DNA of 42,346 nucleotides from assembly GCA_023245565.1 (NCBI GenBank), contig JAHFKB010000002.1, forward strand, positions 2,534 to 44,879, written 5' to 3'. The notes under the pieces are model-generated. The model did no database searches, was not told the DNA's origin, and saw nothing but the letters and a program-made list of their open reading frames with translations. Origin of the DNA: an archaeon (GTDB lineage Archaea > Nanobdellota > Nanobdellia > SCGC-AAA011-G17 > GW2011-AR18). Made by a program: the position numbers and the translations under genes. Below are positions 32,252 to 40,942 of this stretch, in pieces; position 1 is the first letter of the stretch, and every line of letters starts with the position of its first letter.

Positions 32252-32407
32252 TTATTTTTTTAAAAGTTTTTTGCCTTTAACGAATGCCCATATTCTTTTA
32301 GTCATTTCGCTAGGGGGCATAGGTTTAGAACCAAATACAGATTCCATTGTTTCACTTCTGCCTGCAAAACTAACTGTCATTCCACCGAAAAGTTTTTTTC
32401 CTGCCAT
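32252..32407 (-). CDS. 51-residue basic protein, unknown
   Basis: A short frame, MAGKKLFGGMTVSFAGRSET with SKPMPPSEMTKRIWAFVKGK further on, that is too small for most length cut-offs. It has an exceptionally good Shine-Dalgarno sequence, AAAAGGAGGTAG, ending four bases before the ATG. The codons look like those of neighbouring genes. No family is recognised. It runs opposite to the lipoprotein gene. Confidence 0.7.
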   Translation of the reverse strand: MAGKKLFGGMTVSFAGRSETMESVFGSKPMPPSEMTKRIWAFVKGKKLLKK

Positions 32408-32416
32408 TTCTACCTC
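32408..32416 (-). promoter_or_regulatory. strong ribosome-binding site of the 51-residue gene
   Basis: GGAGGTAGA on the minus strand directly precedes the ATG at 32407. It is a near-complete complement of the archaeal anti-Shine-Dalgarno sequence and decides in favour of this small gene. Confidence 0.65.
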
Positions 32417-32560
32417 CTTTTTATTTAATTTTTGATACTTTCTTATTCATATATTTATTGGAATTCTAGAATACAAGTTAGATTTGTTTTATTTTTAGTA
32501 TTAACTTTATAGTGGTTATAAAAAGAAAGATTTATAAAACATTTTTAAAGTATAATTTAT

Positions 32561-33127
32561 ATGAATAGAGAAGGATTAAACGGACTTTTGGTAGATGTTT
32601 TGGGATGTTTAAAAAATGCTAGAACTAAATCTAGTTTATTACATTGGACAAAATCTAGTAATTCTATTTTATATTCAATTCATACAGAACACCCACATTT
32701 AGGAAATGCAATTAAATTAAATATTTCACCTGATTTTTCTAGAAAGTTTGATCTTAAGCTTTTAGGTTATTTGGGTAGAGATATTTTAGAAAATTATGTA
32801 AGAAAAATAGGTCCTTCTAATAAAAATTTAGAATTAATATTTCCTTTTCCTTATATAAAATATAGAAATGATAGTTCAGTCTTATTTCAAGAATCTTTAC
32901 TTAATCTTGGATTCTTAAGACTTTTTCATAAAATTTATGATGGTAATAATATTAAACATGGAGAAGTTTTTTCATTATATTTGGGAATAGACTTTAACTA
33001 TGATATTGGAATGAATAAAAAAATAAGTTGCATTACACTAGAAGAAATTAATTCTTTATCTTTAGTATCTTGTACAGATAAAGAATTTACTCCTAGATAT
33101 AGGGATTTAATAAAAACTAAGTTATAA
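32561..33127 (+). CDS. unknown protein, 188 residues
   Basis: A soluble alpha/beta protein with no recognised family. Notable stretches are LHWTKSSNSILYSIHTEHPH and LELIFPFPYIKY. A TATA-like TTTATAAAAC lies about 25 bases before the start. It converges with the permease gene and overlaps it by 11 bases. Confidence 0.6.
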   Translation: MNREGLNGLLVDVLGCLKNARTKSSLLHWTKSSNSILYSIHTEHPHLGNAIKLNISPDFSRKFDLKLLGYLGRDILENYVRKIGPSNKNLELIFPFPYIKYRNDSSVLFQESLLNLGFLRLFHKIYDGNNIKHGEVFSLYLGIDFNYDIGMNKKISCITLEEINSLSLVSCTDKEFTPRYRDLIKTKL

Positions 33128-34223
33128 CGCTAAATATTATACCAATTATTATAATTATAGCTAAAAATATTTTTAAAAACTTACTATCTTTTAATTCATA
33201 TTCTGGTTTTCTATCACCTAATTTTTGTGCTTTTGAATGCATAATTAAAATTGATAATAATAAAATTCCTATTGCTATTGCTCCAATTAGTTCTAGAATT
33301 TTTGTAAAACCAATATAACCAGAAATTAAAATTAAAAAAGGAACTATAATTACAATTAACCAAGATTTTCTATTCTTTACTTTATAATCTAAAATTAAAC
33401 TTTCTTTTAAAGCAAAACCTAAAACTATAAATCCAGTTACCATAGCAAAAACTGCAAATAAATTAGCTAATAATTTAATTCCAGGTCCAAATTGTGATAA
33501 TGAAACTGTTGCAACCTCATTAATTGAATTTAGTGAACCTACTAATGATAATATAAATAAAATATAAATTATAAATGTTATAACCATTCCTGTTATTATA
33601 GAATATAATAAATATTTTTTATTTCTTAATTCTTCACTCATTTCAGGAATAGCACTTATTCCAGTAAATGCAAATATTGAAATTCCATAAGGTATTAAAA
33701 TATTTTTTACATTAAAAACTAATAGATTATTTAGATTAATAAATTTAAACATTAAAATACTTATTATAATTGCAATTATTATTTTTAATGGTGTAAATAT
33801 TGATTCAAATTTTTCTATTATTTTTATATTAAAATAAATTAATATTGATAAAATTATGAATGAGATTATTGATAATATTTTTGGTGAGAAACCTAGTAAT
33901 GCTGTTAATGCTTGTCCTATACCTATTGTGTAAGCTGCTAATGCTCCATAAATACTTAAAGTGTTTATTATGAATATAAAGTGTTTAGATTTAGATCCTA
34001 AATATTTTTCAGCTAATCCTGTTATTTGATGTTTTCCTTTTGTTCTTAATATTATTTCTCCATAATATAATGTTGTTAATAACATAATTAGACCCACTAT
34101 TAGCATTACTATTAATCCTGTTAGAAAACCTGCTTTAGAAATAATGTAAGGCAAACCTAGAATTCCTGCACCCAGTGTTATACCTATTAATGTCCATGTA
34201 GCATTAAAAAACTCTTTTTTCAT
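33117..34223 (-). CDS. amino acid permease, aromatic amino acid transporter type
   Basis: A 368-residue integral membrane protein with about eleven helices. The first helix carries GITLGAGILGLPYIISKAGF, the glycine-rich unwound segment of the hydroxy/aromatic amino acid permease family (APC superfamily). A mid-protein SIFAFTGISAIPEMSEE segment also fits. Likely a proton- or sodium-driven importer for amino acids, in line with a host- or environment-dependent life. Confidence 0.85.
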   Translation of the reverse strand: MKKEFFNATWTLIGITLGAGILGLPYIISKAGFLTGLIVMLIVGLIMLLTTLYYGEIILRTKGKHQITGLAEKYLGSKSKHFIFIINTLSIYGALAAYTIGIGQALTALLGFSPKILSIISFIILSILIYFNIKIIEKFESIFTPLKIIIAIIISILMFKFINLNNLLVFNVKNILIPYGISIFAFTGISAIPEMSEELRNKKYLLYSIITGMVITFIIYILFILSLVGSLNSINEVATVSLSQFGPGIKLLANLFAVFAMVTGFIVLGFALKESLILDYKVKNRKSWLIVIIVPFLILISGYIGFTKILELIGAIAIGILLLSILIMHSKAQKLGDRKPEYELKDSKFLKIFLAIIIIIGIIFSVIT

Positions 34224-34255
34224 TGAATATTTAACTATTTGAATGATATAAATAT

Positions 34256-34762
34256 TTATTGTTTGTATTTATTAATTTTTTCTAAGATCCAATTTATTAG
34301 ATCTTTTGTTATATATAAACTAGAATTTTCATGCAAGTCTTTTATTATCTTAATAGTTTCTTTTTTATCAATTATATTTTCTTTTAAAGATCTAGTAATA
34401 ATAGCTAAGGTCCCGTGGACTTCTATACCACTTAATTTAGCTATTTCTCTTGCATCTAAATCATCTGTAAAAAATAACTTTATATTTTCTTGTTTAGATA
34501 ATGCTATACTTGTTGCTTCACCTAGGTGTATATTATATTGTTCAATTAAATATTTAGATAAGTCTTTAGTTTTTGAATTTAAATTTATTATAAAAATATT
34601 TTTATGTTTTTTAATTTCATTTTTTGTTTCTGAATCATATTCTTCAAAAACTTCATTAGATATAATTATTTTTTCGAAAAGATTTAATAATTTAAGACAA
34701 TTAATTTCTTTAAGATGAATAAATGGTCCAGTATTAAAAACTGCATTTTTTATTTTATCCAT
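34256..34762 (-). CDS. PIN-domain toxin (DUF3368/COG2405 type)
   Basis: A 168-residue PIN RNase. Visible active-site residues are Asn10 in VFNTGPFIHL (usually Asp), Glu37 in SNEVFEE, Glu82 in LGEATSIALS, and Asp100/Asp101/Asp103 in FTDDLDAREIA. The C-terminal helical part is standard for DUF3368. It overlaps the ribbon-helix-helix gene by eight bases. The Asn for the first Asp is common in this family. Confidence 0.85.
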   Translation of the reverse strand: MDKIKNAVFNTGPFIHLKEINCLKLLNLFEKIIISNEVFEEYDSETKNEIKKHKNIFIINLNSKTKDLSKYLIEQYNIHLGEATSIALSKQENIKLFFTDDLDAREIAKLSGIEVHGTLAIITRSLKENIIDKKETIKIIKDLHENSSLYITKDLINWILEKINKYKQ

Positions 34763-34943
34763 TTATTCCCCAAATTACATCTTCTTTAATTGTTGACTCT
34801 AATCTTTCTGCTTTTGTTTTTCTTATAAGTTCACGAACTGCATTTCTTATAAATTCAGAACGATTTGCATACCATCCTTCTTCTATTAATTCGTCTATTG
34901 CAACTAATAACTTTGGTGTAATTTTAGCAGGTATTGTTTCCAT
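34755..34943 (-). CDS. ribbon-helix-helix antitoxin
   Basis: A 62-residue DNA-binding antitoxin: strand METIPAKIT, helix A LLVAIDELIEEGW, and helix B NRSEFIRNAVRELIRK with the typical RSEFIR sequence. The C-terminal tail (STIKEDVIWGING) would wrap the toxin. It is the first gene of the pair and has a Shine-Dalgarno GGAGGAA six bases upstream. Confidence 0.88.
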   Translation of the reverse strand: METIPAKITPKLLVAIDELIEEGWYANRSEFIRNAVRELIRKTKAERLESTIKEDVIWGING

Positions 34944-34956
34944 TTTGTTCCTCCTT

Positions 34957-34980
34957 ATAGTATTACTATAGTAATACTAT
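34957..34980. promoter_or_regulatory. 24-base perfect palindrome, operator of the PIN/RHH pair
   Basis: ATAGTATTAC-TATA-GTAATACTAT is fully self-complementary. It is 13 bases upstream of the antitoxin ATG and just downstream of a TATA-like ATTTAAATAG (34977-34986). RHH antitoxins bind such repeats and repress their own operon. Confidence 0.75.
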
Positions 34981-35085
34981 TTAAATTGGTAGATATTTAC
35001 TTGAAATTGGTTATTACTTATTGGTAGTTATTAACCGAAAGTTATATAAATAACGTTTTATATCATTTTTTTATATTAAGATAAA

Positions 35086-35490
35086 ATGGCAATCGAAGTA
35101 AATGAACATAAAGTACACACAGGTACCTGGCCGACAAGTAGAGATCATTTAGATTCTCTTCAAAGAATTACTTCTAAAATTGTAGAAATTTATTTTTTTA
35201 GAAGAGTTCCAGATAATCGACATGGCCTATTAACAAAAATTGATTATGATAGAAGATTAATAAGAAATAATAAATCTGGTTTAGATATTAGGATCCAAAC
35301 TCCAGACCATGCACATGCTACATTATCTTTTTATGGATTAAAACAAATTGATGATATATTTGATTCTTTAGATTTAATTCCAAGTGTTATAAATAGAGCA
35401 GTTGGTAGAAAAGTTAATGCTTATACTAATGGTGGTTCTTTATATGGAATATGGATTCCTGGACGAGAATATGGCAATGAAAGATATTAA
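35086..35490 (+). CDS. unknown protein, 134 residues
   Basis: No recognised family. Contains RRVPDNRHGLLTKIDYDRRL and a GLDIRIQTPDHAHATLSFYG strand pair. A TATA-like AAGTTATATAAATA lies near 35038-35051, before the ATG. The next gene starts inside its last codons, so the two are coupled and may form a complex. Confidence 0.65.
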   Translation: MAIEVNEHKVHTGTWPTSRDHLDSLQRITSKIVEIYFFRRVPDNRHGLLTKIDYDRRLIRNNKSGLDIRIQTPDHAHATLSFYGLKQIDDIFDSLDLIPSVINRAVGRKVNAYTNGGSLYGIWIPGREYGNERY

Positions 35491-35908
35491 ATTTTTAGAT
35501 GGAGATAGAAGAATAGGCAGTTCAGAATTAGATGATCTTATAAGACAAGCTCAAAGAAATTTAGGTAGAGATAATTCTTTACTATTTAATTTGCCTTATA
35601 CAAAATCAATTTATAGTCCTGAGTATAGAGAAACAAGATCTAATGGTACTGAAGTTTATTCTCTTGGTGGTAAAGTTGTGGAAGTTAAACCGGGAGAAGC
35701 TATTGATGAATTTGGAAGAGTTGTAAATTTAAGACAATTAAGAAAAGTAGCTTCAAGTGTTATTATATCCCCTATCAGATTAGATTCTCGTATTGATTTT
35801 GATGGTGGTAAATATAAAGAATTAAATTTTTTTCCTATAAATAATAGAATCTCAGAAGAAGATCCATTTGCACTTTTTAGAAATCTTGAAAATATAAATT
35901 ATTTCTAA
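35471..35908 (+). CDS. unknown protein, 145 residues, overlapping pair partner
   Basis: The reading frame is open from 35402, but the upstream part only shadows the previous gene. The ATG at 35471 (MAMKDIKFLDGDRR) overlaps the earlier stop by 20 bases; a second ATG at 35477 is also possible. The protein is soluble, with a central VYSLGGKVVEVKPGEAIDEF strand region. No family is recognised. Confidence 0.6.
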   Translation: MAMKDIKFLDGDRRIGSSELDDLIRQAQRNLGRDNSLLFNLPYTKSIYSPEYRETRSNGTEVYSLGGKVVEVKPGEAIDEFGRVVNLRQLRKVASSVIISPIRLDSRIDFDGGKYKELNFFPINNRISEEDPFALFRNLENINYF

Positions 35909-35911
35909 AAT

Positions 35912-36586
35912 TTATTTACTCTCGTATTTAATTATTTCATCAATTTCAAATGTTGATATAGAACAACCTCTTAATCTTAATCCCCATAATAAACCATCTA
36001 ATAATTCTTTATTTGTACTTAATGAATTAATATAATTATTTAATAATCCTTTTTCAAATGCAATTGTTAATAATTCAGTACTTCTTATTACTTTAATTCC
36101 TCTAACTATAGATATAAATTCTTTTACTAATTTATTATTAATTTCTACTTTTGTGTGTAATTTTTTTTCTAATAAGCTTTGGAGTGCATAAGGGTCTTCT
36201 ATTAATAATCTCATTGTTCTTTCATCTACTACATATGCTTCTGCCTGCAATCTTAGAGCTAGAACTAAAGCTTCTACTTCTGCTTTATCTAAAATGTGAA
36301 TATTTTTTCCATTAACTGTGTAAATATTATTAACATTATTTAGTAATTCTTCAATATTAAGTTTTTCATAAACTAAAATATTTCTATCAAGCAAAGTTTT
36401 ATTTAACATTATAGATTCAAGTTTAAATAATTTTGTTTCAAATGGTTTATCTACTAATTCAAACTTAACAGAATCTGGAATATAAAATTCTCCTTTAAAA
36501 ATATCTTTTAATGGTTTTAAAACCCATAACAAATCATTAGTAGCTATACTTATTATTGTACTTGTATCAAATACTAAGTATTTCAT
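35912..36586 (-). CDS. PIN-domain protein with long C-terminal part
   Basis: Residues 1-150 form a PIN RNase fold with Asp7 in YLVFDTSTII, Glu43 in VKFELV, and acidic residues in KAEVEALVLAL and VVDERTMRLL. The C-terminal 75 residues are helical (IRGIKVIRSTELLTIAFEKG). The start overlaps the stop of the upstream HTH gene by four bases. Probably the effector of a two-gene module; a role in RNA processing is equally possible. Confidence 0.78.
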   Translation of the reverse strand: MKYLVFDTSTIISIATNDLLWVLKPLKDIFKGEFYIPDSVKFELVDKPFETKLFKLESIMLNKTLLDRNILVYEKLNIEELLNNVNNIYTVNGKNIHILDKAEVEALVLALRLQAEAYVVDERTMRLLIEDPYALQSLLEKKLHTKVEINNKLVKEFISIVRGIKVIRSTELLTIAFEKGLLNNYINSLSTNKELLDGLLWGLRLRGCSISTFEIDEIIKYESK

Positions 36587-37152
36587 TTGAATAAACCTCT
36601 TGCAAAATTTAATCTTTCTAATGGTTTAATTGTTGTATTTTCTTTTACATCAGCAATATAAGTTTTTCCAATATAATCCATAACTTCAAATTTTGTTATT
36701 CCTAATAATTCAGCAGTTCTACCTACAGATAATCCATGTTCATATAATCTTGAAGCTTTTGTTATTTTTGATCTTCTAAAAATCTCTTTGATGTATAATC
36801 TTAATTTTGGATCTAATTTTTCTAGAGTATTTATGTATTTTTTTAAGGCAGTATCAAAACCTTGAATATCATTATTTACTAATTTATTTCTTGCTATTTC
36901 TAAACCTTTAAAACAATCAATGCAGAAAAACTGCCAGCCTTTTAATTTAGCATATTGAAAATCTCTTTCATAAATCTTACTTAGGGCATAAATTAAAACT
37001 GCAGTTGTGATTGAATATTCATCTTGATATACTGTGGCATCGTGTACTGTTTCATTACTTAGATCTCTTATTTTTTTAATATCTTCTTCTTTAATAGAAT
37101 CTATTGTCTTATTTAAAATTCTTATTATGTTATCTTTTATATGTGGTTCCAA
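36583..37152 (-). CDS. helical protein with C-terminal HTH, partner of PIN
   Basis: A 189-residue protein. Residues 15-130 are helical, with LSNETVHDATVYQDEYSI (an Arg-Asp then Asn and His, distantly like HEPN but not matching its spacing) and an IDCFKGLE segment. Residues 140-175 hold a helix-turn-helix, YEHGLSVGRTAELLGITKFE, related to UPF0175 antitoxins. It is transcribed first and coupled to the PIN gene. I read it as the regulator or antitoxin of the pair. Confidence 0.7.
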   Translation of the reverse strand: MEPHIKDNIIRILNKTIDSIKEEDIKKIRDLSNETVHDATVYQDEYSITTAVLIYALSKIYERDFQYAKLKGWQFFCIDCFKGLEIARNKLVNNDIQGFDTALKKYINTLEKLDPKLRLYIKEIFRRSKITKASRLYEHGLSVGRTAELLGITKFEVMDYIGKTYIADVKENTTIKPLERLNFARGLFK

Positions 37153-37206
37153 CTCTTTTTCACATTTATTAAATGGTTAAACTTATTTATAAAAATAACT
37201 ATTCAA

Positions 37207-38301
37207 TTATTTATTTTTAATCATATCATTATAAGTTTTAATTAAATTTTTCTTGAATAATTCTAAATGTTCTTTTTTAATCCTACCACCTGCTGCAGGA
37301 TCATGACCTCCAACACTTGCATTTGAAATATCTTTAGTTGCTTTTTCTAATAATATATTTACTTTAATATTTATTTTTTGATCACGAGCACTTAGTGTTA
37401 AAAATTCATCATTAGGATCTTCTCTTATTAAAACTAATGTCTTTCCTGAAAAATAATCAAAACTTAAAACTGTAGATACTGAAGTCCCTATATTGAATTC
37501 TGATTTAATTTCATAAATTATTAAATTCCCGTGTTTTTCTGCTTTATCTCTATTGTTAATCCAATATTGAATTTCTCCATTAATTTTGTTTTTATATTTT
37601 ATTAAAATTTTACTATCAATTATATCTTCTGGTTTTTTAGAATTATAAATTACATCAAATACTTCTTCTATATTATCTTTGAATCTTTTACTTAATTGTA
37701 TATTTGTGGAAGCTTCTCCAAATTTGGTTTTAAATATATCATCATTAGTTTCAAATTTGTATTTTTTCATAGTTTCAAATACAAAATCTTTCCATTGATT
37801 AAATGAAGCATCGACTATTAAACCAAAACAAGATAAATAATCTATATCACTTATATCTACTAAATTAGAAAATAAATCAAATGTTAATTTTGATGCTGGA
37901 TAAGCATGACTAGCAATATCTTTATTTATAAAACTTGCATGAATAAATAATGTTTTTTTAGAATTTATATCTTTTGTATATGGGTGATGGTCTATAACTA
38001 AAATATTAAAATATTTTTCTGCTTTATCAAATAAACTAGTTGGTTTGTATGGAAAAATATCTACACAGATTAATTTTTTAACTTTATTTTTTAATAAAAA
38101 ATCTAATGCTTCTTGAGTTATTTCATGGCTAGGATCTTGAATATAAAAATCTATTTTTCTTTTTAATATTTTTTCTATAGATCTACTTATTATTACTGCT
38201 GAACAAACACCATCACCACAAAAACCATGGTAAATAATTGCTATTTTATCTTCGGATTTTATAGATTCTATATATGATTTTAGTTTTTTTATTGCATCCA
38301 T
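37207..38301 (-). CDS. DHH family phosphoesterase
   Basis: A 364-residue DHH-DHHA1 protein in the RecJ/nanoRNase class. VIDHHP (Asp104-His105-His106), VDIF (Asp81) and the C-terminal SVGGHDPAAGG of DHHA1 are present. Motif I normally reads HxDxDG; here it is HGFCGDG at 25-31, so the first aspartate is missing and spacing is altered. Activity on oligonucleotides or a cyclic dinucleotide is possible but reduced metal binding is expected. Confidence 0.85.
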   Translation of the reverse strand: MDAIKKLKSYIESIKSEDKIAIIYHGFCGDGVCSAVIISRSIEKILKRKIDFYIQDPSHEITQEALDFLLKNKVKKLICVDIFPYKPTSLFDKAEKYFNILVIDHHPYTKDINSKKTLFIHASFINKDIASHAYPASKLTFDLFSNLVDISDIDYLSCFGLIVDASFNQWKDFVFETMKKYKFETNDDIFKTKFGEASTNIQLSKRFKDNIEEVFDVIYNSKKPEDIIDSKILIKYKNKINGEIQYWINNRDKAEKHGNLIIYEIKSEFNIGTSVSTVLSFDYFSGKTLVLIREDPNDEFLTLSARDQKINIKVNILLEKATKDISNASVGGHDPAAGGRIKKEHLELFKKNLIKTYNDMIKNK

Positions 38302-38325
38302 AAATTATTAAACTTATTTAGATAT

Positions 38326-38889
38326 TTAAGGTTTTTTACCAAATATCCCATAATCAAATATGTGTTTAATATTTTTAATATAACTTACAATGTCTGCTTC
38401 TTTAATTATTTTTTCAGGAACATTTCTTCCAGTTAAAATTAGAATCATTCCTTTTGGAGTCTCTTTTATTATTTTAATAACATCATTAACTTTTATTAAA
38501 TTACAATCCATTAAAATATTTATTTCATCTAAAATTAAAACATCTGGTTTTCTTTTCATTATTTCTTTTGCAAAATCTAAACCTTTCTTAGCTAATTCAA
38601 GATCTTCTTGATCTGGATTTTTTAAATCTACAAATTGTTCTTTTCCAAATTGATAAACTTCATAATTTTTAAGAGATTTTTGTACTTGATATTCTCCAAC
38701 ATGTTTTCTTCCTTTCATAAATTGTATAACTACTACATTTTTTCCATGACCTATTGCTCTTAGACCAAGTCCTAAAGCAGCTGTTGTTTTTCCTTCACCA
38801 TCTCCTGTAAAAACATAAACTATTCCTCTTTTTCTTGCTAATAATTTTTTAACTTTTGATGCATTGATTAATCTGTTCCAAGTTTTCAT
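38326..38889 (-). CDS. cobO: cob(I)alamin adenosyltransferase CobO/CobA type
   Basis: Transfers adenosyl from ATP to reduced corrinoid to form adenosylcobalamin. The P-loop GDGEGKTTAALGLGLRA and VVVIQFMKG are hallmarks, with VLILDEIN as the acidic strand. The 187-residue length fits. Its ATG follows the nrdJ stop directly, so it supplies the cofactor of the enzyme encoded just upstream. Confidence 0.93.
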   Translation of the reverse strand: MKTWNRLINASKVKKLLARKRGIVYVFTGDGEGKTTAALGLGLRAIGHGKNVVVIQFMKGRKHVGEYQVQKSLKNYEVYQFGKEQFVDLKNPDQEDLELAKKGLDFAKEIMKRKPDVLILDEINILMDCNLIKVNDVIKIIKETPKGMILILTGRNVPEKIIKEADIVSYIKNIKHIFDYGIFGKKP

Positions 38890-40932
38890 TTAATTCTCAC
38901 ACTCTAGATTACAATTTCCATTATTATATAATACTTGTTTACCTTTGCTTCCATATCTAAATACTGTTATTCCTTTACAACCTAATTTGTAAGCTAATAA
39001 GTATGATTTTTTTACATCTTCTTTTGTTGCATTTTCAGGAAGATTTATAGTTTTAGAAACACCATTTTCAACATGTTTTTGAAAAACAGCCTGCATTTTA
39101 ACATGATATTCTGGCTCAATATCTAAAGCAGTTACAAATAATTTTCTTATGTCTATTGGAATTGATTTAATATTTTTTATAGATCCTGATTTAGAAATTT
39201 CATGAATTAATTCTTCAGAATAAAATTTTCTTTTTTTAGATATTTCTTCAAATATTTTATTTACTTCTGTTAATTTTGTTCCATCTAAAACTTCTCTTGT
39301 ATAACTAACTGCAAAAATTGGTTCTATTCCAGATGAACAAGAATTTGCAATTATACTTATAGTTCCTGTAGGTGCTATTGTTGTAACTGAAATATTTCTT
39401 GCATTTTTGTATTTATTTATTAATTTACTATTTTTAAATTTAGGAAAATCTCCTCTTTCTTGTGCTAATAAACTAGATGCTCTTCTTGCTTCTTGATTAA
39501 TAAATGACATTAATTCATCAGCTATTTTTAATGCTTTTTCTGAATTGTAGGAAATATTTAACATTATTAACATATCAGCAAAACCCATAACCCCTAAACC
39601 TATTCTTCTATTTAATTTTGTAATTATTTCTATTTCTTTTATTATATATTCATTAACATCAATTACATTATCTAAAAATCTTACAGCAATATGAATTGTT
39701 TTTCTTAATCTTTCATAATCTATTTTATTATTTTTTATAAATTTAGTTAAGTTAATACTTCCTAAAACACATGATTCAAATGGAAGCAATGGTTGTTCAC
39801 CACATGGATTTACTGCTGTAATTTTTTCATTTAATGGATTAAGTTCATTTATTTTATCTATGAAAATTAAACCTGGATCTCCTGTTTGCCAAGCACTTGT
39901 AACAATTATATCAAAAACTGTTCTTGCATTTATTTTCTTAATTATTTTTCTTGTTACTGGGTCTATTAAATCATGGTCTTTATTTTTTAAAACTGCTTCC
40001 ATGAATTTATTAGTAACAGCTACTGAAATATTAAAATTATTAAATTCATTTGGATTATTTTTACTTGTAATAAATTCTATAATGTCTGGATGATCTACTC
40101 TTAGAACTGCCATATTTGCTCCTCTTCTTTTAGAGCCTTGTTTTATTACATCAGTCATTTTATCATAGATTGAAATAAATGAAACTGGGCCTGATGATGT
40201 TCCTTTTGTTGAAGATATTATTGAATTTCTTTGTCTTAATCTAGAAAAATTAAAACCAGTTCCACCTCCTGTTTTTTGTATTAAAGCTGCTGTTTTTAGA
40301 ATATCAAATATATTTGATAAAGAATCATTTATATCAAAAACAAAACATCCTGATAATTGTTGTGATTTTGTTCCTGAATTCATTAAACATGGAGAATTTG
40401 GAAGAAATTCTAGAGAAGACATTATTTGAAAAAATTCTCCTTCAAATTTTTTTATATTTGTTCCATATTGTTTTTCTGCTTGAGCAATTGTTTTTGCTAC
40501 TCTTCTAAACATATCAATAGGATTTTCTATTGTTTCTCCTTCATTATTTTTTAATAAATATCTACTTTGTAAAACTTTTATAGAATTTATACTTAATTTA
40601 AATTGATCATTATTTGTATTGTATGATTTTTTTATTTCTCTTAATTCATTTCTTTTTTGTCTGTGTAAAATATATGATTTAGAGATTTTAGTTTGTTTTT
40701 CTTTTACTAGAACTTCTTCTATTGTATTTTGAATATTTTCTACTGTTGGAAGTCTTCCCTTATATTTATTAAATAATTGTTTTTCTATTCTGTCTAAGAG
40801 TTTAATTCCTGTTTTTGGGTCTTCACCTATAGAGATTGCTGCTTTTGCTATTGCTGAAGCTATTTTATTTCTATCAAAGTCTTTTATAGAACCATTTCTT
40901 TTTATTATTTTTGAAATCTTTTTAGTAAACAT
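38890..40932 (-). CDS. nrdJ: adenosylcobalamin-dependent ribonucleotide reductase, class II
   Basis: Reduces ribonucleotides to deoxyribonucleotides using a cobalamin-derived radical. N-terminal ATP-cone (KIIKRNGSIKDFDRNKIASA), substrate cysteine in LSGCFVFD, radical/proton pair NPCGE, and APTGTISI. The C-terminal redox pair is Cys674 and Cys678 (CNLEC). At 680 residues it is a compact single-chain class II enzyme, oxygen-independent in turnover. The ATG has a Shine-Dalgarno AGAGGATG just upstream. I see no cobalamin riboswitch in front. Confidence 0.95.
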   Translation of the reverse strand: MFTKKISKIIKRNGSIKDFDRNKIASAIAKAAISIGEDPKTGIKLLDRIEKQLFNKYKGRLPTVENIQNTIEEVLVKEKQTKISKSYILHRQKRNELREIKKSYNTNNDQFKLSINSIKVLQSRYLLKNNEGETIENPIDMFRRVAKTIAQAEKQYGTNIKKFEGEFFQIMSSLEFLPNSPCLMNSGTKSQQLSGCFVFDINDSLSNIFDILKTAALIQKTGGGTGFNFSRLRQRNSIISSTKGTSSGPVSFISIYDKMTDVIKQGSKRRGANMAVLRVDHPDIIEFITSKNNPNEFNNFNISVAVTNKFMEAVLKNKDHDLIDPVTRKIIKKINARTVFDIIVTSAWQTGDPGLIFIDKINELNPLNEKITAVNPCGEQPLLPFESCVLGSINLTKFIKNNKIDYERLRKTIHIAVRFLDNVIDVNEYIIKEIEIITKLNRRIGLGVMGFADMLIMLNISYNSEKALKIADELMSFINQEARRASSLLAQERGDFPKFKNSKLINKYKNARNISVTTIAPTGTISIIANSCSSGIEPIFAVSYTREVLDGTKLTEVNKIFEEISKKRKFYSEELIHEISKSGSIKNIKSIPIDIRKLFVTALDIEPEYHVKMQAVFQKHVENGVSKTINLPENATKEDVKKSYLLAYKLGCKGITVFRYGSKGKQVLYNNGNCNLECEN

Positions 40933-40936
40933 TCAT

Positions 40937-40942
40937 CCTCTC
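40937..40942 (-). promoter_or_regulatory. nrdJ ribosome-binding site
   Basis: GAGAGG on the minus strand lies four to nine bases before the ATG at 40932. An AT-rich stretch with TATA-like sequence at 40946-40957 and 40968-40979 lies upstream. Confidence 0.45.

Noticed and set aside
34239..34718. 159-codon plus-strand frame opposite the PIN toxin
   Set aside because: Antisense shadow; the PIN motifs are on the minus strand.
35402..35470. Extended N-terminus of the second gene of the overlapping pair
   Set aside because: This part is hydrophobic and low in quality, and only mirrors the coding sequence of the previous gene in another frame.
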